From: Flectonema sp. DT1601
Taxonomy: Eukaryota > Euglenozoa > Diplonemea > Diplonemida > Diplonemidae
Assembly: GCA_964019425.1 (NCBI GenBank)
Contig: OZ025834.1
Coordinates: 254,501-318,500 of the forward strand
DNA length: 64,000 nucleotides
Reading direction: 5' to 3'
The notes beneath the pieces were generated by a model. The model ran no database searches and was not told the DNA's origin. It was given only the letters and a program-made list of their open reading frames with translations. This document shows, one piece after another, positions 47,059-56,400 of the stretch. Position numbers and translations under genes: made by a program. Each line of letters starts with the position of its first letter. Position 1 is the first letter of the stretch.

Positions 47059-48231
47059 TTAGTTTCCCCAGCATCCATTAACAATGGTGTCGGGTTTTCT
47101 GAGTAGGTGGACTTTGGAATTGTTATTCAACTGTCGATACGCATCTAAAAAATGAGTAAAAGAAGAATCCGAGTCCATAGCAAAATGATGAGGGGAATTA
47201 AGAAGTACTTCCCAATCAACAGCAGCGCGAACCTCAAATGGCCATTCGGTGGCTTCATTTGGGAAAGCCATCTGTTTTCCCGTTAGTGTAAATCCAGCAT
47301 CACGAAATCCCTGAAGCAACGGATCATTTGGGGATATATCTGAGCATATATAAAGAGTTCTCGCATCTGGTACAGCAGAGGCGAGTACATTAGCCAACCA
47401 CTCAATCTGCTCATGAGATACTTTACACATCCATGTTCTGAGATGTATTGATATCCAGTTAGTTCCAAACAAGTCCTTTTCAATTATCTTTGCTTTATTT
47501 CTTATAAAGGAATTTGCCCGAAGTGAACGAAGAGCTTTGTCACAAACATCACCAAATTCTTTGCAATCGTCGTAGAACCTGCTGTAGACCACAGTACACA
47601 AGGATACAGGACATGTATCGCATTGTTTCATTGAAAAGTTTTGACCCTTTTTATTGAAATTAAACAACACGTTGACATCAGATACGGACATTCCCTTAAT
47701 CTCTCTGTATGTGTCGGCTGATTTTCTAAGTTCTCGATCGTTTCTTCCCTTCGATAGGATATCTCGGAACCCGTTTAGTTGTGTTGTTGGTATTACTTTT
47801 TCTCGAACGCAGATATTCATCGCTTCAACAGATCGTATAAAATGTGTTTTATCCCAAAGAGAATCCATACCATATGATTTCTTAGGCTTTAGATAACTGT
47901 AAGGAGGAACCCAGTACTTTCGTGTTGCCCTTCCAGCATAGTCATGTGGCCTAGCAGTCGGTTCCGAAATGTCAACTCCCCACAATGAAGCAAATAGAAC
48001 TGTATTTATAATGTGTTCTCTTTGGTTGTTGTAACCTCCTTTTGCATGGCCAGCTACAAATACAGATTTATCATCAGTTTCTCCACAGATTCTCTTATGT
48101 ATTGAAGGGTTCTTATGCTTGACATGCATCGTCACGCGGATTTGAACTTCTTCCTCGACGTGATTTTGAATCATGAAGAATATAAATATAGCAACACCGA
48201 GGATTGCAGTAACTTTAACAGCGTTCTTCAT
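47059..48231 (-). CDS. O-fucosyltransferase-like type II membrane protein, copy 1
   Basis: Putative Golgi or ER glycosyltransferase of 390 aa. A single membrane anchor (about residues 7-22, VTAILGVAIFIFFMIQN) follows a short basic N-terminus. GGYNNQREHIINTVLFASLW matches the N-terminal GG-x-x-NQR motif of O-fucosyltransferases. ISIHLRTW matches the catalytic-region HLR motif that binds the GDP-sugar. AAVDWEVLLNSPHHFAMDSD fits the C-terminal conserved helix and strand. Paired cysteines are plentiful. The specific acceptor is unknown; POFUT and plant-type subfamilies cannot be separated here. It differs from copy 2 at three residues (S/T, D/G and M/I). Confidence 0.78.
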   Translation of the reverse strand: MKNAVKVTAILGVAIFIFFMIQNHVEEEVQIRVTMHVKHKNPSIHKRICGETDDKSVFVAGHAKGGYNNQREHIINTVLFASLWGVDISEPTARPHDYAGRATRKYWVPPYSYLKPKKSYGMDSLWDKTHFIRSVEAMNICVREKVIPTTQLNGFRDILSKGRNDRELRKSADTYREIKGMSVSDVNVLFNFNKKGQNFSMKQCDTCPVSLCTVVYSRFYDDCKEFGDVCDKALRSLRANSFIRNKAKIIEKDLFGTNWISIHLRTWMCKVSHEQIEWLANVLASAVPDARTLYICSDISPNDPLLQGFRDAGFTLTGKQMAFPNEATEWPFEVRAAVDWEVLLNSPHHFAMDSDSSFTHFLDAYRQLNNNSKVHLLRKPDTIVNGCWGN

Positions 48232-48387
48232 ATTATTGAGAGAGAGGGAGGGAGGGAGAGAGAGAGGGAGGGAGAGAAAGAGTAACTCTGATTATGAAAA
48301 GAAATAACAATAAAACTCAACATGAATGCAACAAAAAAAGACGCAAATGACTTCCTTGAGAAAAAGAGTCAAAAAAAATACATATTA

Positions 48388-49146
48388 CTACCTACCCTCA
48401 ACATATTGCCTACAAAAAGGAGCAACATTGGTAACGATATTGAACCAATTACTTTCTCTAAGACCTGCTGGCCATGATGTTACAGGTCTATTTCTGTGAG
48501 TGTTAAGCTGGTCTCTAATTGTCATAAGACACCGACCAAAATTATTTTCACCCGCAGCATTTCCGTCAGACCAAAAGTGAGATACAGAAATCGGAGAAGA
48601 ATGACAGTAGAGAAGAAAGCAACCATCAGTTGACAGCAGAACTGAAGCAGCAGCAACAACACTAAAATAATACGACTGCAGAACAAACATCATAGCAGAG
48701 TATTTATTAAAATCTGATTCGTATGGTGTAGAATGGTATTTTTGTTTTACAGAAATGACTTCTTCAGGTGTGTACGCATCACTAAAAGCTTCCCTAATAT
48801 CGTTTCTATTCCAACGTTTCATCGACTGGTATGCCGCGTTAACAGAACTGAATGATTCTTGTTCACCATCTTTTTCAATTAAAACTTTGTTCGGTGTCAA
48901 TGGCCAGTGTGGAGACAACACTCCACTACCAAACACATCTTCCCAAACATCATCACATCCCTGCCATGAGAAGGGTATTATTCTTATTGATAGACAGTTG
49001 TCAGACCATAATACACTTTTTATTAGTTTCCTTTCTAAATTTATTCCTAATTCAAAATGTTTTTTATACAAATCACTTCTTTTTGATAGTAATTCTTGTT
49101 CTTCATTTGATCTGCTGGCGACACGTTGCAAACTATCGACTGTCAT
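48388..49146 (-). CDS. NADAR-domain protein, copy 1
   Basis: 252 aa. The C-terminal two-thirds follow the NADAR (YbiA/RibX-like) pattern: FSSVNAAYQSMKRWN for the Ser-Val-Glu helix, AMMFVLQSYYFS for the KF-x-Q helix, and HFWSDGNAAGENNFGRCLM followed by TIRDQL for the conserved W-G-x-G...N-x-L-G-x-x-L-M-x-x-R end. Family members are N-glycosidases acting on riboflavin intermediates, or on ADP-ribosylated guanine in DNA. Several usual residues vary (for example V-N for V-E), so activity is uncertain. The protein is identical in copy 2. A GTAGGT just before the stop could be a donor giving a different C-terminus. Confidence 0.7.
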   Translation of the reverse strand: MTVDSLQRVASRSNEEQELLSKRSDLYKKHFELGINLERKLIKSVLWSDNCLSIRIIPFSWQGCDDVWEDVFGSGVLSPHWPLTPNKVLIEKDGEQESFSSVNAAYQSMKRWNRNDIREAFSDAYTPEEVISVKQKYHSTPYESDFNKYSAMMFVLQSYYFSVVAAASVLLSTDGCFLLYCHSSPISVSHFWSDGNAAGENNFGRCLMTIRDQLNTHRNRPVTSWPAGLRESNWFNIVTNVAPFCRQYVEGR

Positions 49147-49458
49147 ATTGTGTCAGGTCATTATTTGAGATAAGGGAATCCCTGTAGGAATGAGATAAAC
49201 AGTATTCAAAATAACATTCAAATTTTTTTTTGTTGCAACTCACCAGAGAAAGGATAGTCAACACTACCAATCACCAGCTTTCACAATGATAGAAATATGT
49301 AACGTTTTTTTTTAACCAGCAGCAGCCGGGGGGAAAAAAAAAAATACAATGTTAATTTTTTATTATTATTTGTTTTGCAAAGAATCTTTAAAAATCAGCA
49401 GCTCTTTAAAACTCGTATCAGTCCTCATCGGATGTCAATACCATCTAGAATAATGATA

Positions 49459-49722
49459 TTACAGACTTTCAGTCACGCTAAGAGATCTCATTTTATTACC
49501 ACCATATCCAGTATGAAATTCTTCTTCAGCTATCCATCCAGAGAGGCCTCCATCAATCATTTGCACTTTGCAAAAACAGTATCAGCTCCATACACATTAG
49601 AGGAAATGCCGTGAGACACGACACCAGCAGCAGCAGCTGCAACACCTCCGCACAGTAAATCGACGACAGCCTTAACAGGAAGTGGTGCTGAAGCAACATC
49701 ATCAGCACAGAGTTGAAGAACA
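49459..49722 (-). pseudogene. 3' remnant of the mitochondrial-carrier-like gene
   Basis: Corresponds to 61281-61380 plus 61563 to about 61700 of the complete gene, lacking about 180 bp that hold the intron and part of the last exon, and lacking all sequence upstream of LQLCADDVAS. It is cut by the start of the repeat array. It cannot make a working carrier. Confidence 0.85.
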
Positions 49723-50073
49723 GATGGTATCATTAATTTTAGAACAGAAAAGTGAGAATAAGAAAAGTAGAGATTAGTAAAAGAAAAGTATTCATTTCTG
49801 CAGTTTCCTAACATCAAAGGGTAATAGAATATGTAGTTTCAGGAGCCTTAATCTTATACTACTTGTCCCTTTTTAGGCCTTCATCAGTAAGTTCTAAGGG
49901 ACTTCATTCTATGTTGAAGTTGTTATCGTTCTAAGATAAAAATCCATCGGAGCTCGTCAGGATAAGACTAGCAATGTTTATTTGCTTTTGCTCAATTTGA
50001 ATTTTTGACGTCTGGTCGTTTCACTATTACAGTCGAGTTAATAGATGAGTCGTCATCCAATTTGCGTTTTACT

Positions 50074-50475
50074 TTATCTTCGCATACCATCAAAGGTCCT
50101 ATTCGCAGGTGTCATTGTAACATCCATATCAGTCTGAGCTTTTAATGGTATCATATGGAAACTACACTCCGTAGTTTGGTACATCTTGTCAAAATGATCG
50201 AAAGGGAGTCTTAAGTCCTTTGTGCTTTTAAGAATGTCTCGGATGATCATGGACTCAAATGAGACTAGCGCAACAATGAAGTGAGTCATGCAAGCCATGT
50301 TAAGTACTTGTAACGAGAACCAACCATCTGGTTGTTCGGTTCTACTTTAAGAGATTCTTCATAAAATCGTTGTTGGTAGTTTTGCAGAAAACTGAAGTTA
50401 ATTCTATCGATATATAAATGATCTGCAATGAAGTTGAGCGATGCCCATCCGCATTCTCCACCGAGTTGAAGAACA
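50074..50475 (-). pseudogene. Coding-like remnant, two exons, family unknown
   Basis: An open stretch encoding LQLGGECGWASLNFIADHLY and FYEESLKVEPNNQMVGSRY meets an 83-nt intron-like segment (GTACTT to CTTAAAAG). The same frame then continues with TKDLRLPFDHFDKMYQTTEC and ends at 50074. Composition is coding-like and no start is present. Its 5' end (GAGTTGAAGAACAG) is repeated within each satellite unit, so the satellite probably captured the end of this gene. An older gene broken by the repeats is the simplest reading. Confidence 0.35.
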
Positions 50476-50479
50476 GTTA

Positions 50480-52888
50480 GTATTAATGATTATCAGTCAA
50501 AAGAAAGGGAGAGGGTGGGAAAATTCAATCGAATGCAAAAGTTCGTAGGACAACAAACAAATAATAATGGTTGGTTTCGGGCTAAAATTAAAAAACCTTT
50601 CTTCGGATCATTCCCCTTACCCAGCCCTCTTCAGTGAAGAAAGGGGGACACTGCGGTAGAAGGCCTGTCCTACTCATCGCGTTTGCCCTTCTCAGGAAAC
50701 TACGCAATTAAGTAAACAAAGAGAAAAAAAAAGAGAAAAAAAAGGAAAAAAAAAGAAGAAGAAAAGGATCATTCCCCTTACCCAGCCCTCTTCAGTGAAG
50801 AAAGGGGGACACTGCGGTGGAAGGCCTGTCCTACTCATCGCGTTTGCCCTTCTCAGGAAACTACGCAATTAAGTAAACAAAGAAAAAAAAAAAAGAAGAA
50901 AAAAAACTAGTTCTAATCTGAAACACTAGATAGAATATGAGTTTATTATAAAAAAGTGCACTAAATTAAAATGTAAAAAAAAGAAAAATTATAAAAACAC
51001 ATTGTTCTGCTGTTCCATAATACACTGTGGAATACGTAGTTTCAGGCTCCTCATCTATCTATCTATCTATCTATTTATCTATCTAGTGTTTCAGGTTCGA
51101 AACACTAGATAGATAGATTGATAGATAGAAAAGGAAGTCCAATACATTGCGTACTGTGCATCGCTGATACAGCAAACTAGAGAGCATCGGATTAACTCCC
51201 TAGAGCTACGAGGCAACAGAGTTAGTTAGTATCATTAATTTTAGAACAGAAAAGTGAGAATAAGGCAACAGAGTTAGTATTAATAATTATCAGTCAATCA
51301 AAAAAAAGGCAAAATTTCGTAGGACAACAAACAAATTGGTTTCGGGCTAAGATTAAAAACAATCTTTCTTCGGATCATTCCCCTTACCCACGAAGAAAGG
51401 GGGACACTGCGCTGACAATAAGGCAACAGAGTTAGTTAGTATTAATAATTATCAGTCAAAAGAAGGGGAGTGGGCGGGAAAATTCAATCGAATGGAGCGA
51501 TGCACATCCGCATTCTCCACCGAGTTGAAGAACAGTTAGTATTTTATCAGTCAAAAGAAGGGGAGGAGGGCGGGAAAATTCAATCGAATGCAAAAGTTCG
51601 TAGGACAACAAACAAATAATAATGGTTGGTTTCGGGCTAAAATTAAAAAATCTTTCTTCGGATCATTCCCCTTACCCAGCCCTCTTCAGTGAAGAAAGGG
51701 GGACACTGCGGTAGAAGGCCTGTCCTACTCATCGCGTTTGCCCTTCTCAGGAAACTACGCAATTAAGTAAACAAAGAGAAAAAAAAAGAGAAAAAAAAGG
51801 AAAAAAAAAAGAAGAAGAAAAGGATCATTCCCCTTACCCAGCCCTCTTCAGTGAAGAAAGGGGGACACTGCGGTGGAAGGCCTGTCCTACTCATCGCGTT
51901 TGCCCTTCTCAGGAAACTACGCAATTAAGTAAACAAAGAAAAAAAAAAAAGAAGAAAAAAAACTAGTTCTAATCTGAAACACTAGATAGAATATGAGTTT
52001 ATTATAAAAAAGTGCACTAAATTAAAATGTAAAAAAAAGAAAAATTATAAAAACACATTGTTCTGCTGTTCCATAATACACTGTGGAATACGTAGTTTCA
52101 GGCTCCTCATCTATCTATCTATCTATCTATTTATCTATCTAGTGTTTCAGGTTCGAAACACTAGATAGATAGATTGATAGATAGAAAAGGAAGTCCAATA
52201 CATTGCGTACTGTGCATCGCTGATACAGCAAACTAGAGAGCATCGGATTAACTCCCTAGAGCTACGAGGCAACAGAGTTAGTTAGTATCATTAATTTTAG
52301 AACAGAAAAGTGAGAATAAGGCAACAGAGTTAGTATTAATAATTATCAGTCAATCAAAAAAAAGGCAAAATTTCGTAGGACAACAAACAAATTGGTTTCG
52401 GGCTAAGATTAAAAACAATCTTTCTTCGGACCATTCCCCTTACCCACGAACAAAGGGGGACACTGCGCTGACAATTAGGCAACAGAGTTAGTTAGTATTA
52501 ATAATTATCAGTCAAAAGAAGGGGAGTGGGCGGGAAAATTCAATCGAATGGAGCGATGCACATCCGCATTCTCCACCGAGTTGAAGAACAGTTAGTATTT
52601 TATCAGTCAAAAGAAGGGGAGGAGGGCGGGAAAATTCAATCGAATGCAAAAGTTCGTAGGACAACAAACAAATAATAATGGTTGGTTTCGGGCTAAAATT
52701 AAAAAATCTTTCTTCGGATCATTCCCCTTACCCAGCCCTCTTCAGTGAAGAAAGGGGGACACTGCGGTAGAAGGCCTGTCCTACTCATCGCGTTTGCCCT
52801 TCTCAGGAAACTACGCAATTAAGTAAACAAAGAAAAAAAAAAAGAAAAAAAAGAAGAAAAAAAACTAGTTCTAATCTGAAACACATTT
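50480..52888. repeat. Satellite array, about 1,056-bp unit, 2.3 copies
   Basis: Sub-block GGATCATTCCCCTTACCCAG through ACGCAATTAAGTAAACAAAG occurs five times (about 50605, 50766, 51660, 51822, 52716); the macro-period is about 1,056 bp. Each full unit has a perfect 16-bp hairpin, ATCTATCTAGTGTTTC with loop AGGTTC (51077-51114 and 52133-52170), inside a GATA/TATC tract. Other modules contain TTAGTATTAATAATTATCAG. No coding content beyond a scrap of the adjacent gene remnant. Confidence 0.9.
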
Positions 52889-53248
52889 TCTTTTTTAAGT
52901 TAGTTGGTATTAACACCAATAATATAGAGATTTTCGCTATTGCGGCGCCTGATAACGTAATTATCGCTGTTCACTAGAATTCAGTACACTCATCCGTAAT
53001 AGATTGAAAAGTTAAATATTCCATATCTGACTACATCAAGAAGGACGAGCTGGTTAGAGAAGAGCAGCACTTGATAGCTTTCTGCGATTGTTGAATCAGC
53101 GGAAGTTGTTTATTTAATTAAGTTAGTTAGTATTAATAGTTATCAGTCAAAAGAAGGGGAGACTCTGGGAGTAGGGGGGGGAAGGTGAAAAAAATGAAAA
53201 ATAAATCTTCTTTCTTTCATATACATCTTTCTTTATAATACGACCATG
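52889..53248. repeat. Duplicated flank, copy 2
   Basis: Near-identical to 46330-46690. It ends at ACCATGTGTG, after which the sequence changes to the GC-richer LINE-like element, so this point marks the element's left edge or a rearrangement joint. Confidence 0.85.
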
Positions 53249-53484
53249 TGTGTTTTGTTTTTCTTTCATTTTTTTAGAAGAAGATCAGGACATCCAAGCA
53301 CTGCTGGATAGTTGCTGAATGCAGTAATTAGCCTTCCTATACTGTATGCACCTGGGAAAGAGAAGTATACTTAATTGAATGAACATGCAGTTAACAAGTC
53401 TGAGATCACAAAGAAGAATCTACACTGTGGTGCAGATTACTTCTGCGTAGGGGTTGTACAAGCCGAGCACTGAAGCCACGCCCA

Positions 53485-56400
53485 ATGGACGATAAATCGG
53501 GACGAGCGAGGCGGTGGTACTTTGACCAAAAAACACAAGTAGCGAAGGAGGCGGTGGTAGAAAGGAGGGAAGAGCCAGTTCTGCATGTGGAAAAGCCGAG
53601 GGCAGAGCAACCACCATCCCCGTCGGAGCCGAAACCTTTGGAGCCAGCATCAAACGGAGACATTGCGAAACTGACGCAAGAGACGAAGGAAGAGCCACCA
53701 GTACAAACTAACCGCTCCAAAGGGGACGGTGGGCAGCAGGCGCTGCCGCCGCCCCAGCTGCTCAAGTCTGAGGCGCGGAGTCCAGAGCGGGCAGAAGGCT
53801 CAACAACGGAACCAATGCGAATGGACGGGAGCGACCAGACTAAAGACGTCACCGAACCGTCGGCGGGGATAGGATTGCACGCAGGAGGGAATTACTCGGA
53901 CACATCCCTGTCGCTATCGGAACCGCCGCCTGTGAAACCCCACGGAAATGTCGAGACTTTGGAGCCAGCATCAAACGGAGACATTGCGAAGCTGACGCAG
54001 GAGACGAAGGAAGCGCCACCAGTACAAACTAACCGCTCCGAAGGGGACGGTGGGCAACAGGCGCCGCCGCCGCCCCAGCTGCTCAAGTCTGAGGCGCGGA
54101 GTCCAGAGCGGGCAGAAGGCTCAACAACGGAACCAATGCGAATGGACGGGAGCGACCAGACTAAAGACGTCACCGAACCGTCGGCGGGGATAGGATCGCA
54201 CGCAGGAGGGAATTACTCGGACACATCCCTGTCGCTATCGGAACCGCCGCCTGTGAAACCCCACGAAAATGTCGAGCGGATGCCACAGGGACTGAGTGCG
54301 GTGCCATTGACGCTGTCAAAGCAACCGGAGGACCAGGATAGACGACAGACACCGCCGGCTCCCCAGCAGTCCGTATTAAAACTACAAGAAACAGGACAGG
54401 ATTTGCTACAGGTCCCGGTGAAAGTAGCCGAGCGGTCGAAAGAACCGGAGGCGCCGCCTGCGGTAAAAGAAGAGTCGAACCTGCCGGCGAGGAACCTTTC
54501 ACCACCGGTGTCTATTTCAACACCAAGCCAGGACGTGCGGACGCCTACGCAGCCGTTGCGTGATCCCGAGCAGGGAGAACCGCATGCACTTGTGAAACCG
54601 ACAGAGGGCGCACAGACGCAAGCGAATGGATTGGTTTCAGAAGGAGCAGCCCCACAGAAGAGCAGAAGGGAGCCGACAGAACCTAAGACGTCTAGGGAGC
54701 AAGGTCTAAAACTGGGCTTTTACGCAACAGGACCGACCACGTGGGAGACAGCACCGTGGGAAGGAGAGCAAGACCCAGAGGAGGCCCAACAAAAGAGGGA
54801 GCCACTGGTACCACAGGAAGCAAACGCTCGGGAGGAAGACCGCGAGGGATATGACGAACCGACAGCGCGTGGAACAGACGGAGAAGCTGATGTACAGATG
54901 GAGAACTATGAGAGCCAGGAAGGGGCGAACTCCCAGGAACTAATGGAGGAAGTTACAGGGGAGATTGCCGAAACGAGCGAGCCGCTAGCGTATGGAATGG
55001 ATGAAGGGGGTGATATACTCATGGAGGACTGTGAACCGGAATCAAACCTTTTCTGCACGCGGGTAGCGCCAGCGGCCCCGTGTCTTGGTAGCAGAGGCCC
55101 GGACGTCACCGAACCGCAGAGCCAAGGGGGTGGGACGAATATCCAGACGCGGACCACCTGGATGGAGGGCCTGACGAACCTCGGAGACTCGTGTTACCTG
55201 AACGCCACCTTGCAGGCACTACTGAAGGGGTCGCATGTGGATTTCCAGCGGGCACGGAACACCCCTCACGTATGCGGGACGAGGTGCACAGTGTGCGCAC
55301 TAGCACTGGTGCAGGGAGGTGGGTCGCAAGGAGAGATAACGAGGATCACAAGAGAATGGATGGGAAGAGGACAACAGGACGCCCACGGAGCCCTACTACA
55401 CATAGTGTCGGACCTGCAGGAAAGAGCAAGACCAGGCGACCTCTTAGCAAACGCTTTCACATGCATGGTGGCAGTAGAACGCACGTGCATATGCTGTGGC
55501 GGAGGGAGCCAATCAATCGAGCTGGACTGCGGCCTGATACTGCGGGGATGGGACCTACAGTCGGCACTGGAGTCGACGACGATACCACAGGACTACGTGT
55601 GCGGACTGTGCGGTACGGGGTCTTTGCAGGAGCGCAGGATCTTGATGGAGGCGCCGGAAACGATGATCGTATGCATTGTGAACGAGAATGCCACGAAAAT
55701 GGCGCTGGGAGAACAAGTGTCGATGCGGAACAGCAAGATACAGGCCGACTATAGGGTGTCCGCTGTGGTGGTCCATCAGGGGTGTCTGGGATCGGGTCAC
55801 TACACGTCTTTCACCCTATCACCGGGCGGCTGGAGGTACCAGGACGATGAGGTGGAGCGAGCAACAAGCTGGCGAGAGGTGCTGTCGTCTGTCCCTTACG
55901 TGCTATTCCTGCGAAGACAAGCTACAAAGGAGATGTTCTGCGCAAATGAAGTTCCGATGATGCCACGACTAGCTCCACAGGTGGTCAGGGTAACGCCCCC
56001 AGAGCAGCACGGAATGGAAGGAAGGGATTATAGGCAAGTGAACAGTGAAATGCTCATACGGCCTGGAACGCAAAAGTCACGGACACAGTGTGAAGTACCA
56101 CAATCAACACGGACCCAAAACCCACCGAACCTGCTAAGGACGGTGAAGGCACTAGGTCGGTGCGAGAAGAAGAACGCCACGCGTGTCACAATACGAGCAC
56201 ACACAACGAAAGGCCAGAGGAGTCAACCGGCGACGCGAATGGAGAGCAAGTTTAAGCTCTATGCTATCTCGAAGGGAAGGGGACGCACTACCATCGTGAA
56301 TAGCTGGGCAGAGGCCGAGAAACAGACGAAGGGACTCTCTTGCGCTGTTTATCAGGGCTTCAATAATGGAGAGGAGGCGGAGGCTTTCCTGAGAAGCACT

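Larger units (their letters stand above)
47035..49722. repeat. Segmental duplication, copy 1 of the three-gene block
   Basis: Matches 58861 to about 61700 with only scattered single-base changes (I noted roughly 15 in 2.5 kb) and an absence of about 180 bp matching 61381-61562. It contains a complete fucosyltransferase-like gene, a complete NADAR gene and only a 3' piece of the carrier gene. The right break, at about 49722, falls in GAGTTGAAGAA, a string also present in the adjoining satellite DNA. Confidence 0.9.

Noticed and set aside
50480-52888. CRISPR-like spaced repeats
   Set aside because: Unit lengths are hundreds of bases, spacing is irregular and the DNA is eukaryotic; it is a satellite array.
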